Origin: Bradyrhizobium lablabi
GTDB lineage: Bacteria; Pseudomonadota; Alphaproteobacteria; Rhizobiales; Xanthobacteraceae
Assembly: GCF_018129385.1 (NCBI RefSeq)
Contig: NZ_JAFCLN010000002.1
Span: forward strand, 310,001 to 374,000
Length of the DNA: 64,000 nt
Direction: 5' to 3'
Each line of letters opens with the position of its first letter. Within the stretch, counting starts at the first letter, position 1. The notes beneath the pieces were generated by a model that saw only the letters and a program-made list of their open reading frames with translations, had not been told where the DNA came from and searched no databases. Shown piece after piece: positions 34,673 through 42,756 of this stretch. Position numbers and translations under genes: made by a program.

Positions 34673-34754
34673 CGTCATTGCGAGCGAAGCGAAGCAATCC
34701 AGAGCCGCATGATGAAGCATGGATCGCTTCGTCGCTTCGCTCCTCGCAATGACG
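34673..34754. repeat. Long palindromic repeat, CGTCATTGCGAG type
   Basis: The ends CGTCATTGCGAG (34673-34684) and CTCGCAATGACG (34743-34754) are exact inverted repeats. The inner arms GCGAAGCAATCCA and TGGATCGCTTCG also pair, so the 82-bp element can fold into one long imperfect hairpin. Elements with these ends are common mobile-like intergenic repeats in many proteobacteria including Bradyrhizobium. It sits between the convergent ialB-type gene and hspQ. Confidence 0.8.
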
Positions 34755-34758
34755 ATAG

Positions 34759-35091
34759 TTAATTGAGCGAAGGATTGCGTGGCCGATAGCTGCCCGACTT
34801 GTCCTTCACAAAGATCTCGGCCACCTGCGAATGGCGGATCGGCTCGCCGGAATCGTCAGGCAGCAGATTCTGCTCGGAGACATAGGCGACGTATTCGGTT
34901 TCGGAATTCTCGGCGAGCAGGTGATAGAACGGCTGGTCCTTGTGCGGCCGGACCTCTTCCGGGATCGACAGCCACCATTCCTCGGTGTTGTTGAATTCGG
35001 GATCGATGTCGAAGATCACGCCACGAAACGAGAATACCCGGTGGCGGACGATCTGGCCGATCTGGAATTTGGCGGTACGCGCTTTGATCAT
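34759..35091 (-). CDS. hspQ: Heat shock protein HspQ
   Basis: The 110-aa protein matches HspQ/YccV: AKFQIGQIVRHRVFSFRGVIFDIDP, NTEEWWLSIPEEVRPHKDQPFYHLLAEN and YVAYVSEQNLLPDDSGEPI (here cited in parts of the family signature). HspQ is a small stress protein that in enterobacteria specifies Lon substrates and was also described as binding hemimethylated DNA. Here it is monocistronic between a repeat and the divergent transporter gene. Confidence 0.94.
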   Translation of the reverse strand: MIKARTAKFQIGQIVRHRVFSFRGVIFDIDPEFNNTEEWWLSIPEEVRPHKDQPFYHLLAENSETEYVAYVSEQNLLPDDSGEPIRHSQVAEIFVKDKSGSYRPRNPSLN

Positions 35092-35212
35092 GTCTTCGCA
35101 GATAGACCAACATTGTGGCCGATGCTAGGGGCATTTATCCGAATTAACCTTTGACGCTGCTGTCAGAGTCGGCTGCACGCAACGGAAAATACTGAAGAAA
35201 ACTGCCTTACTG

Positions 35213-36166
35213 ATGATCGATATCGTTAACCTCGCGATCCCCTATTTCGGCCTTATCCTGGTCGGTTATGTCTGCGGCAGGATCAAGGGATTGCCCGAGG
35301 CCGGGCTCGCCTGGATGAATTTCTTCCTGCTCTACGTGTCGCTGCCGGCATTGCTGTTCGGGATCATGGCGCGCACGCCGTTTGCGGAGCTCAACAACCC
35401 GCCATTCCTGATCGCGACCACGCTCGGCACGATGCTCGCCTTTGCGCTTGCCCTGATCGTCGGCAAGCTGGTCGGCAAATTGTCGTTGCGCGAGGCGACC
35501 ATCGCGGGGCTGGCGGGCGCCTATGGCAATATCGGCTATATGGGCCCGGGGCTGGCGCTGGCCCTTTTCGGCGACACGGCGGCCGCGCCGACGGCCCTGA
35601 TCTTCTGCTGCGACAGCATTTTCCTGTTCACGATCGTGCCGCTGCTGATCGAGCTGACCGACCGCGACCATCCCTCGCTGCTGCACGCGCTGGGGGTGAC
35701 CGCAAAACAGATCGTGCTCAACCCGCTGATCATGTCGGCCTGTCTCGGGGCGCTGGCCGCAGCGCTGCATATCCAGTTTCCCGTCGCCCTCAACAATACC
35801 CTGCAATTCCTCCAGAACGCGGCCGCGCCGACGGCGCTGTTTGCACTGGGCGTCACGGTTGCCTTGCGTTCGTTCGATCGCGTGCCATGGGAGGTGCCGA
35901 GCGTCATTGCCGTAAAGCTGCTCATCCATCCGCTGATCGCCTTCGGCCTGATGCTGGCATTCGGGCCGTTCGCGCAGCCCTGGGCGGCGACCGCGCTGCT
36001 GATGGCCGCGCTGCCGCCGGCACTGAATGTGTTCGTGATGGCGCGCCAGAACGACACCTGGATCGAGCCGGCTTCCGTCGCGGTCCTGATCGGGACGTTC
36101 GCATCCGTCGTCACGCTGACCAGCGTGATGTGGCTCATCCAGTCCGGAAGGCTGGTGTTTCCCTAG
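35213..36166 (+). CDS. AEC-family (auxin efflux carrier-like) transporter
   Basis: The 317-aa integral membrane protein has about ten hydrophobic helices in two halves. It shows the family's crossing-helix motifs: GLAGAYGNIGYMGPGLALALFG in the first half and NNTLQFLQNAAAPTALFALGVTVAL in the second. Members export organic acids or hydrophobic carboxylates, and substrates of bacterial homologues are seldom known. The stop is inside the stem of a hairpin with a T-tract. Confidence 0.9.
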   Translation: MIDIVNLAIPYFGLILVGYVCGRIKGLPEAGLAWMNFFLLYVSLPALLFGIMARTPFAELNNPPFLIATTLGTMLAFALALIVGKLVGKLSLREATIAGLAGAYGNIGYMGPGLALALFGDTAAAPTALIFCCDSIFLFTIVPLLIELTDRDHPSLLHALGVTAKQIVLNPLIMSACLGALAAALHIQFPVALNNTLQFLQNAAAPTALFALGVTVALRSFDRVPWEVPSVIAVKLLIHPLIAFGLMLAFGPFAQPWAATALLMAALPPALNVFVMARQNDTWIEPASVAVLIGTFASVVTLTSVMWLIQSGRLVFP

Positions 36167-36213
36167 AGCGTGATGACTTTTCTTCGAATCGTCATCGCGC
36201 TCTATCTTTTTGT
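36165..36213 (+). terminator. Terminator hairpin of the AEC transporter gene
   Basis: AGAGCGTGATGAC (36165-36177) pairs with GTCATCGCGCTCT (36191-36203), with a single G-U pair, and is followed by ATCTTTTTGTT. It begins at the stop codon of the transporter gene. It is immediately followed by the 49-bp palindromic repeat. Confidence 0.75.
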
Positions 36214-36215
36214 TT

Positions 36216-36264
36216 GAGCATGATCTTTTCGGAAAACCGGTGCCCACTTTTCCGGATCATGCTC
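36216..36264. repeat. 49-bp palindromic intergenic repeat, copy 1
   Basis: GAGCATGATC (36216-36225) and GATCATGCTC (36255-36264) are exact inverted ends, and the inner arms TTTTCGGAAAA and CTTTTCCG give further pairing around ACCGGTGCCCA. A nearly identical 49-bp copy occurs at 49684-49732, and a shortened one at 6472-6502. Confidence 0.85.
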
Positions 36265-36278
36265 TAGCCGGTGTCTGG

Positions 36279-37463
36279 CTAGCTGCGCCAGGACGGCGCC
36301 AGCCCCTCGCGCATGGCGAGCCGCCGCAGCGGGCCGATCGAGCTGATCAGATGCAGGCCGGTTGCGCGCGCAGCTTGCATGGGCAGAAAATCCGACAGCA
36401 GGGAGCGGTTGGCGATGTCGATCACCATGGTGCGGCTCGTGACGTCGCTGGCCCGCGCGCGAGCGTAGCGGCCGAGCGAGCGTTGCGAACCCGGATCATC
36501 GCCGGCTGCAATGGCATCGTGAACGATGTCGGCGACATCAGCGGCGTCGCGCAGTCCCATGTTCAGACCCTGTGCGCCGATTGGCGGCACGACATGGGCG
36601 GACTCCCCAACCAGTGCAACGCGGTTCCGGGCAATCTGCCGGGGCTGCTCGATCGACAGCGGAAACTTGTTCCGGCCTGGCTCGACGGCAACGCGTCCCA
36701 AAATGGAATGCGATTGCTTTTCGATGGCCTCGGACAGCTCTTCGTCGCCGAGCGATATCAGCCGTTCGGCTTCCCTGGGCGAGGTTACCCAGACGACGCT
36801 GGAGCGATCGCCGGGCAGGGGGACGAACACGCAAGGACCATCGGACGTGTGAAATTCGGTCGAGATGTTCTTGTGCGGCCTTGTATGGCCGATGTTGAAC
36901 GTGAGTGCGGCCTGGTGGAGGTCGCGCCGGCTGACCGCGATGCCGGCCGCCTCGCGGCAGAGCGATTGCCGGCCGTCGGCGCCGACGACGAGCCGCGCCG
37001 CCAGCGATTTGCCGCCGGCGGTGACGATGGTGGCCTGTTCCATGTCGGGCGTCACCGCCTGCGCCTCGTCGTCGAGCCGGGTCAACCCTGCCAGTTCGGC
37101 GGCGCGCTGCTCGAGCGCCGCCAGCAGCGTCCGGTTGTCGATGTTGAAGCCGAACTGCTCGAGACCGATTTCCTCGGAGACAAAGCGGACTTCCGGCGCG
37201 CGGATCAGCCTGCCGGTATCGTCGACCAGCCGCATCACCCGAAGCGGTGCGGCCTTGTCGCGGCAGCGTTGCCATACATCGAGCCGTTCGAGCAGGTCGA
37301 CCGAGGCTCCCAGCAGCGCCGTGGTGCGGTTGTCGGCATAGGGGGCGCGTCGGGCGAGCAGGGCCGTCTTGGCGCCCGACTCACTCAGCGCAATCGCCGC
37401 CGAAAGCCCTGCCGGGCCGCCGCCGATCACGACGACGTCATAGGTTCCGGATACACCGTTCAT
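36279..37463 (-). CDS. UbiH/UbiF/COQ6-family FAD-dependent monooxygenase
   Basis: The 394-aa flavoprotein has the FAD-binding GGGPAGLSAAIAL near residue 13, the ARLVVGADGRQS (DG) motif near 183, and ALVGESAHVVPPIGAQGLNMG near 290 followed by LRDAADVAD, typical of ubiquinone-ring hydroxylases. The usual GD motif reads GES here (Glu instead of Asp). The likely reaction is hydroxylation of a ubiquinone precursor. It is convergent with the AEC gene and divergent from pcs. The start is the first ATG and has no strong ribosome-binding site. Confidence 0.88.
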   Translation of the reverse strand: MNGVSGTYDVVVIGGGPAGLSAAIALSESGAKTALLARRAPYADNRTTALLGASVDLLERLDVWQRCRDKAAPLRVMRLVDDTGRLIRAPEVRFVSEEIGLEQFGFNIDNRTLLAALEQRAAELAGLTRLDDEAQAVTPDMEQATIVTAGGKSLAARLVVGADGRQSLCREAAGIAVSRRDLHQAALTFNIGHTRPHKNISTEFHTSDGPCVFVPLPGDRSSVVWVTSPREAERLISLGDEELSEAIEKQSHSILGRVAVEPGRNKFPLSIEQPRQIARNRVALVGESAHVVPPIGAQGLNMGLRDAADVADIVHDAIAAGDDPGSQRSLGRYARARASDVTSRTMVIDIANRSLLSDFLPMQAARATGLHLISSIGPLRRLAMREGLAPSWRS

Positions 37464-37589
37464 GCCGGGACAATTGACGCCTCCGGCGGCTTTTTCAAGT
37501 CTTTAGCCTTTCCGGAAGTTTCCGCGGTTTACGCGGCTGAACGCCGCAAGCGCGGATGTGCAAAGCTTTCCGATTCCTGATATGCCGCG

Positions 37590-38324
37590 ATGATGGAAAC
37601 CAGCCAGCCCATTCTGCCTGAAGCGACCTCGCGGATGCGGGCGGCGGCGTTTTCCGTGCATATCTTCACCGCGCTCGGTGCGGGCGTGGCGCTGATCGCC
37701 ATGCTGGAAGCCGTGCGCGAGCACTGGACCAACATGTTCGGCTGGCTGGGCGTCGCGCTCATCATCGACGCGCTCGACGGCCCGATCGCGCGGCGGCTGG
37801 ATGTGGTGCGGCTACAGCCGAACTGGTCCGGCGACATCCTCGACCTCGTGGTCGACTTCCTCACTTACGTGTTCGTGCCGGCCTATGCGATCACGGCGAG
37901 CGGAATGCTGTTGCCGCTGGCCGCGCCGGTGCTCGGCATCGGCATCGTGGTCTCCAGTGCGCTCTATTTCGCCGACCGCCGCATGAAGGCGTCAGACAAT
38001 CATTTTCGCGGCTTTCCGGCGCTGTGGAATGCCGCCGCCTTCTACCTGTTCCTGCTGCACATGCCGCCGGTGCTTTCGACGCTTGCGGTTGCCGCGCTCA
38101 TCGCATTGACCTTCGTTCCCATCCACGTGCTGCATCCGGTTCGCGTGGTACGATTGCGCTGGCTCACCTTGTGGCTGATGGCCGCCTGGGCCCTGCTGGC
38201 GCTGCTCGTGCTGCTGAACGATTTTAACGTCGGGCTTCCCATCGTCGTGGCGCTGTGCGCCATCGGCGCCTACATCATCGGCAGCGATGCTGCGATCCGG
38301 CTGATCAAATCCTTCAAGGCATGA
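37590..38324 (+). CDS. pcs: Phosphatidylcholine synthase
   Basis: Pcs condenses CDP-diacylglycerol with choline to form phosphatidylcholine, a pathway typical of rhizobia and other symbionts or pathogens. The 244-aa integral membrane protein carries the CDP-alcohol phosphotransferase motif in the Pcs form: DALDGPIARRLDV, then SGDILDLVVDF, giving DG-x2-AR with the downstream acidic residues. About eight hydrophobic helices follow. Size matches characterised rhizobial Pcs. The stop overlaps the TerC start (ATGATG at 38321). Confidence 0.9.
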   Translation: MMETSQPILPEATSRMRAAAFSVHIFTALGAGVALIAMLEAVREHWTNMFGWLGVALIIDALDGPIARRLDVVRLQPNWSGDILDLVVDFLTYVFVPAYAITASGMLLPLAAPVLGIGIVVSSALYFADRRMKASDNHFRGFPALWNAAAFYLFLLHMPPVLSTLAVAALIALTFVPIHVLHPVRVVRLRWLTLWLMAAWALLALLVLLNDFNVGLPIVVALCAIGAYIIGSDAAIRLIKSFKA

Positions 38325-39049
38325 TGGAATTACTGACCAGTCCCGAGGCCTGGGCGGCCCTGCTCACATTGACGGCGCTGGAGATCGTGCTCGGCATCGA
38401 CAACGTGATTTTCCTGTCGGTGATCGTCTCGCGGATTCCGGAGCCGCAGGCCACGCGGGCGCGGCAGATCGGCCTCTTGCTCGCGCTGGTATTCCGCATC
38501 CTGCTCTTGAGCATTTTGGTGTGGCTGATCGGCCTGACGGCGCCGGTCATCACCATCAAGAACCTTGCGCTGTCGTGGCGCGACATCATCCTGATCGCCG
38601 GCGGCATGTTCCTGATCGCGAAGGCGACCCACGAAATCCACACCGAAGTCGATGCCCATCAGCACGGGCGTGAGGAGAGGTCGCCTGCCAGCGCATTCCT
38701 TCTGGTGATCATGCAGATCATCGTCATCGACATGGTGTTTTCGCTGGACTCGATCATCACGGCGATCGGCATGTCGCAGGATCTCGAGATCATGGTGGCG
38801 GCCGTGGTAATTGCCTGCATCGTCATGTACGTCTCGTCCGGTCCGGTCTCGCGGTTCGTGGCGGAGCATCCCACCACCAAGATGCTGGCGCTGGCTTTCC
38901 TGGTGCTGATCGGGGTGGCGCTGGTGGCCGACGGATTCAAATTCCACATCCCGCGCGGCTATATCTACTTTGCCATCACGTTCTCGGCCGCCGTCGAATT
39001 CTTCAACGTGCTGGCCAAGCGCAACCGCAGGAGGACAGCGGCGAAATAG
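38321..39049 (+). CDS. TerC-family integral membrane protein
   Basis: The protein has the TerC signature EIVLGIDNVIFLSVIVSRI in the first helix and IIVIDMVFSLDSIITAIGM in the second half, each with the conserved Asp pair in the membrane, and about seven hydrophobic helices. TerC relatives act in metal (notably manganese) export and tellurite resistance. It starts at ATG 38321, overlapping the pcs stop by four bases (38324 is the alternative ATG), so it is coupled to pcs. A basic tail (KRNRRRTAAK) ends the protein. Confidence 0.9.
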   Translation: MMELLTSPEAWAALLTLTALEIVLGIDNVIFLSVIVSRIPEPQATRARQIGLLLALVFRILLLSILVWLIGLTAPVITIKNLALSWRDIILIAGGMFLIAKATHEIHTEVDAHQHGREERSPASAFLLVIMQIIVIDMVFSLDSIITAIGMSQDLEIMVAAVVIACIVMYVSSGPVSRFVAEHPTTKMLALAFLVLIGVALVADGFKFHIPRGYIYFAITFSAAVEFFNVLAKRNRRRTAAK

Positions 39050-39139
39050 GCCGTTCGCACCGGTTCCGGTGGCCGTCGGTTGACATGTCAGCGCCGATGG
39101 CATTCGTTTCGCATCGAAACAAATGCCCGGGAGACCGAG

Positions 39140-40114
39140 ATGACCAAGGCCGTGCGCGTACACAAGGTGGGTGGACCGGAAGTCCTAACCTACGAGAGTG
39201 TCGAGGTGCCGGCGCCCGGCCCGGGCGAGGTGCGAATCCGCCAGCATGCCGTCGGGCTCAATTTCATCGACGTGTATTTCCGCACCGGCCTCTACAAGGC
39301 GCCGGGCCTGCCGTTCATCGCCGGCAACGAGGCGGCGGGCGAGGTGCTGGCGGTCGGCCCCGGCGTGACCAATTTTCATCCTGGCGACCGCGTCGCCTAT
39401 TATTTCAATCTCGGCGGCTATGCCTCGGAGCGGGTCATTCCGGCGGACAAGCTGGTCAAGCTGCCGGACCACATCACCTACGAGCAGGGCGCGGTGCTGA
39501 TGCTCAAGGGCCTGACGGTCTGGTATCTCCTGCACAAGACGTTCAAGGTGGAGCAGGGCCACCGCGTGCTGATCCATGCTGCGGCGGGCGGCATCGGGCT
39601 GCTCGCGTGCCAGTGGGCGCGGGCGATGGGCGCGCATGTGATCGGCACCGTCGGTTCGAAGGCCAAGGCCGATCTTGCGCTCGCCAATGGCTGCGATCAC
39701 GTCATCAACTACAATGAAGAGGATTTTGTCGCGCGGGTGAAGCAGATCAGCCGCAACGAGCTCTGCGACGTGGTCTATGACGGCGTCGGCAAGAGCACAT
39801 TCCCGGGTTCGTTGTCCTGCATCAGGCCGCGCGGCATGTGGGTAAGCTTTGGCAACGCCTCCGGGCCGGTGCCGCCGTTTGCGATCGCCGAGCTCAACAA
39901 TCACGGTTCGCTGTTTGCGACCCGGCCGAAGCTCAACGACTATGTCGCCAACCGCAAGGAATTGCTGGAGGGTGCCGACACGCTGTTCGCCGCCGTGATC
40001 AACGGCAAGCTGCATGTGCCGATCAACCACGCCTATGCGCTGAAGGATGCAGCGAAGGCGCATACCGATCTTGAGAGCAGGGCGACGACGGGGGCCGCGA
40101 TCTTGCGGCCGTAG
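39140..40114 (+). CDS. qor: Quinone oxidoreductase (zinc-free MDR family)
   Basis: The 324-aa protein is a medium-chain dehydrogenase of the quinone oxidoreductase type: GPEVLTYESVEVPAPGPGEV, GLNFIDVYFRTGLY, FIAGNEAAGEVLAVGPGV and the NADPH-binding HAAAGGIGLLACQWARAMGA. No zinc-ligand cysteines are seen, as expected for QOR. It likely reduces quinones with NADPH by one-electron steps. The ATG at 39140 is chosen since GGGAGACCGAG precedes it; the frame extends 20 codons upstream without family similarity. Confidence 0.92.
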   Translation: MTKAVRVHKVGGPEVLTYESVEVPAPGPGEVRIRQHAVGLNFIDVYFRTGLYKAPGLPFIAGNEAAGEVLAVGPGVTNFHPGDRVAYYFNLGGYASERVIPADKLVKLPDHITYEQGAVLMLKGLTVWYLLHKTFKVEQGHRVLIHAAAGGIGLLACQWARAMGAHVIGTVGSKAKADLALANGCDHVINYNEEDFVARVKQISRNELCDVVYDGVGKSTFPGSLSCIRPRGMWVSFGNASGPVPPFAIAELNNHGSLFATRPKLNDYVANRKELLEGADTLFAAVINGKLHVPINHAYALKDAAKAHTDLESRATTGAAILRP

Positions 40115-40162
40115 GGGCGCAATAGTCGCAAACACTTTGCTGGACAAGTCGGCCCAGCAAAG

Positions 40163-40239
40163 TGGCGGTCCCGCGAGGACTCGAACCTCGAACCTTCGCG
40201 TCCGTAGCGCGGCGCTCTATCCAATTGAGCTACGGGACC
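40163..40239 (-). tRNA. tRNA-Arg (anticodon ACG), CCA encoded
   Basis: The minus strand folds into a cloverleaf with acceptor arms GGTCCCG and CGGGACC, discriminator G and an encoded CCA (40163-40165). The D-arm is GCTC...GAGC, the anticodon loop is CTACGGA with anticodon ACG (read as ICG, decoding CGU, CGC, CGA), and the T-arm is CGAGG-TTCGAGT-CCTCG. It lies 29 bp downstream of the argD-type gene on the same strand, so read-through cotranscription is possible. Confidence 0.95.
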
Positions 40240-40268
40240 TTGCCATCATCGGCTGCGATCCGGCCTGT

Positions 40269-41465
40269 CTACGCCACCTGTCGTGCCGCGCCGGCCTTGG
40301 TCAGGACCGCATCCAGGCACCCGATCATCAGCGATATCTCCTCCCGCGTGACGTTGAGCGCCGGCATGAAGCGCAGCGCGTCGGGTTGCGGCGAGTTGAT
40401 CAGCACGCCCTCGGCAAAGGCCTGCGCGACGATCGAGGGACCGATCGGCAGCTTCAGATCAAGCGCCAACAACAGGCCGCGTCCGCGGACGTCGCCGAGG
40501 CCGTGCCGCGCCGACAGCTTCTGCAACTCGCTTTCGACAAACAGCCCGGCATCCGTGGTTGCCTTCAAAAACTCCGGCCGGCTGACGGTTTCGAGCACCG
40601 CAAGCCCGGCCGCGCACATCAGCGGATTGCCGTTGAACGTGCCGCCCTGGTCGCCATGTTCGAAGCAGGAGGCGTTCTCGGTCGCCAGCAGCACCGCCAG
40701 CGGCACGCCGCCGCCGATGCCTTTGCCGAGCGTCATGATGTCGGGTTCGATTCCGGCGTGCTCGTAGTGGAAAAGCTTGCCGGTTCGGCCGACGCCGGTC
40801 TGGATCTCGTCGAAGATCAGCAGCAAGCCGTGCGCCCTGGTCAATGCGCGCAACTGCCGCAAGAATTCGTCGGTTGCAGGCCACACGCCGGCTTCGCCCT
40901 GGATCGGCTCCAGCATCACGGCAACGGTGCTTCTCGTGATCAGCGCCTTCACCGACTCGATGTCGTTGAGCTTTGCCTTGCGAAAGCCGGGGACTTTTGG
41001 CTCGAACAGCGGCTCGAACGCCTTCTTGCCCGAGGCCGACATGGTCGCGAGCGTGCGGCCGTGAAAGCCGCCCTCGAAGGTGATGATCTCGTGCGCGCCG
41101 TTCTTGTACAGCGAGCCGTATTTCCGGGCGAGCTTGATCGCGCCTTCATTGGCTTCCGCGCCGGAGTTGGCGAAGAACACCTGGTCGAAGCAGCTCCGCT
41201 CGATCAGCGCCTTTGCAAGCTTCAGGCTCGGCCCGTTGTAAAAGGCCGGGCTCGGGGTGAGCAGCAGCGCCGACTGCGCCGCCAGCGCGTCCGCAATAAC
41301 GTCAGGCGAATGGCCGAGGGAGTTCACCGCCCAGCCCTGCATGAAGTCGAGATAGCGCTTGCCGCTCTCATCCCAGAGATAGCTGCCCTTGCCGCGCACG
41401 AACACGGCTTTCGGGCGCGCGGTGATGTCCATCAGCGCGTCGAACGGATGGGAAGCGTAGGTCAT
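40269..41465 (-). CDS. argD: Acetylornithine transaminase-type class III aminotransferase
   Basis: This PLP enzyme (398 aa) shows [20 protein letters not shown] near residue 96 for cofactor phosphate binding, FEGGFHGRT, the Asp motif [14 protein letters not shown], and the Schiff-base Lys in [13 protein letters not shown], all typical of ArgD-like aminotransferases in arginine synthesis (N-acetylornithine with 2-oxoglutarate). Close paralogues can act on other diamines or omega-amino acids, so substrate is not certain. The ATG at 41465 follows GAGGAGACCGAC. Its transcript begins with an arginine-rich leader ORF and a hairpin (41526-41670), and tRNA-Arg follows it. Confidence 0.85.
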   Translation of the reverse strand: MTYASHPFDALMDITARPKAVFVRGKGSYLWDESGKRYLDFMQGWAVNSLGHSPDVIADALAAQSALLLTPSPAFYNGPSLKLAKALIERSCFDQVFFANSGAEANEGAIKLARKYGSLYKNGAHEIITFEGGFHGRTLATMSASGKKAFEPLFEPKVPGFRKAKLNDIESVKALITRSTVAVMLEPIQGEAGVWPATDEFLRQLRALTRAHGLLLIFDEIQTGVGRTGKLFHYEHAGIEPDIMTLGKGIGGGVPLAVLLATENASCFEHGDQGGTFNGNPLMCAAGLAVLETVSRPEFLKATTDAGLFVESELQKLSARHGLGDVRGRGLLLALDLKLPIGPSIVAQAFAEGVLINSPQPDALRFMPALNVTREEISLMIGCLDAVLTKAGAARQVA

Positions 41466-41525
41466 GTCGGTCTCCTCTTCGATTTTCTCTTGGGGTTTTG
41501 GGATGAAAGGGCAGGCCGAAACGCA

Positions 41526-41556
41526 AGAAGGCCGCACCTTTCGGGTGCGGCCTTCT
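41526..41556 (-). promoter_or_regulatory. Terminator-like hairpin in the leader of the argD-type gene
   Basis: A 13-bp perfect stem, AGAAGGCCGCACC with GGTGCGGCCTTCT, closes a 5-nt loop (CGAAA on the minus strand) and is followed by TGCGTTTC. It lies 24 bp after the stop of the arginine-rich leader ORF and 60 bp before the argD-type start. Its position inside the transcript suggests an attenuator, although the T-tract is short. Confidence 0.65.
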
Positions 41557-41580
41557 CGAAAACCTAGCTGATCTAGTTGT

Positions 41581-41670
41581 TCAGCGTAGTCGTCGGACAT
41601 GGCGCGCGCCCACATCGTCGTGGGTACGACGGCGGTCGGCGGCGCGGCGGATGGTCCGGTTGAATGTCAT
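41581..41670 (-). CDS. Candidate arginine-rich leader peptide (29 aa)
   Basis: On the minus strand an ATG at 41670 opens a 29-codon frame reading [20 protein letters not shown] and then nine more residues ending RRLR before TGA at 41583. Ten of 29 codons are Arg (five CGC, two CGT, two CGA, one CGG). It lies directly after a plausible promoter, without a Shine-Dalgarno sequence, and is followed by the 13-bp hairpin and then an arginine-biosynthesis-type gene. This is the standard layout of a ribosome-mediated attenuator. It could also be chance, since CG-rich codons are common in this genome. Confidence 0.45.
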   Translation of the reverse strand: MTFNRTIRRAADRRRTHDDVGARHVRRLR

Positions 41671-41678
41671 AGGGCGCG

Positions 41679-41708
41679 CTCATACAGCCGAACCGTTGGC
41701 CATGTCAA
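41679..41708 (-). promoter_or_regulatory. Candidate promoter of the leader-argD transcript
   Basis: On the minus strand TTGACA (41703-41708) is followed after 18 bp by TATGAG (41679-41684), placing transcription start within a few bases of the leader ATG at 41670. The region is shared with the divergent gene starting at 41721. Confidence 0.5.
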
Positions 41709-41720
41709 GCCGGTCGCCCC

Positions 41721-42743
41721 ATGAACCCTTTCGGCGAGTTGCCCGACCAAGGTCGGCACCGCGCAATCAGCTACGGATTTCCCGCCTTGTCCGAGAACGC
41801 CTACTACGTCGACGTCGACAGCATCCGCCGTGCATTTCCGCCCGGCAATGACGCACCATCCTTGCTGCTGGATTTCGCCGAAGGGCTCGAAGGCTGCCCA
41901 TGGGGCAACGTTGGATGCTTCAATCTTGTCGGAGATTTTTCCGACAGGGCTCCAATTGTCGATGGCAGCCCGCTGCGCGACAAGTTCGCGCTGTTTGCGC
42001 GGTTGCCGGAAGGATCGGTTGTCGGCGCCTGGTACGGCGCAGGCCATGAGGCGGCCAAAGCTCCGATCGTGGTGCTGGGCTCCGAAGGGCAGCACGAAAT
42101 CATCGCGCCTTCGCTCGAAGGCTGGCTGGCCAGGATTGCACTGTTGTGGTTCGAGACGAACCAGGTATGGACTGATTTCACGCCGCACGAAGACGCCGAG
42201 GACGCCACCGACGAATTGGCGGACTGGCTGCGCGAACGGCTTGGCGTGGACGATCTGGAGCCTCTGACACAGATGCCGGACGGATTGCCGGATTTCGCCG
42301 GCTGGATGGGAAAATGGTGCAGGGAGCGCGAGGCGTATTGGGAAGGCCATCCGGCCATGGCCGAGCTTGCGGCAAAACTGACGGCGCACAAGCCGGCCGG
42401 CAAAGATCCGTGGGGTCGCACAATCTTCGAGGTCGCCATCTCTGGCGCACAGTATCAGGCGCGCGTGCTACGCCGCGGCCGACAGCCGATCGAAGAAGCG
42501 GCTGCGATCGAGCCCGTGCTGCGCGCCCTACGCGACGAGATGTGGCGCGCAAAACCCGAACTCGGCCTGTGGCATCAGATGGTGCTCGGGATGAACGCGT
42601 CCGGCTGCATCCTGCCGTCGTTCGATTACGACACGCGCCCGACCTTTGGCGAAGCACCCGCCGATATTTCCGAGGCGAAGGCCGATCTCTTGCGCGCGCC
42701 GCGGCCGGAGCGATGGGTGCCGGCCTGGCTGGTCAATTCCTGA
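41721..42743 (+). CDS. Protein of unknown function with SUKH-like features (340 aa)
   Basis: The N-terminal half contains a pattern like SMI1/KNR4 (SUKH) proteins: EGSVVGAWYG, then APIVVLGSEGQHEIIAPSLEGWLARIA, which are often immunity proteins or regulators of diverse systems. The C-terminal half (ISGAQYQARVLRRGRQP, LWHQMVLGMNASG, FDYDTRPTF) resembles a small alpha/beta domain I cannot name. There is no signal peptide. The ATG at 41721 lacks a ribosome-binding site and lies 13 bp from the -35 of the divergent argD leader. Function is not assignable. Confidence 0.6.
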   Translation: MNPFGELPDQGRHRAISYGFPALSENAYYVDVDSIRRAFPPGNDAPSLLLDFAEGLEGCPWGNVGCFNLVGDFSDRAPIVDGSPLRDKFALFARLPEGSVVGAWYGAGHEAAKAPIVVLGSEGQHEIIAPSLEGWLARIALLWFETNQVWTDFTPHEDAEDATDELADWLRERLGVDDLEPLTQMPDGLPDFAGWMGKWCREREAYWEGHPAMAELAAKLTAHKPAGKDPWGRTIFEVAISGAQYQARVLRRGRQPIEEAAAIEPVLRALRDEMWRAKPELGLWHQMVLGMNASGCILPSFDYDTRPTFGEAPADISEAKADLLRAPRPERWVPAWLVNS

Positions 42744-42756
42744 CTGACAGCGCCGG

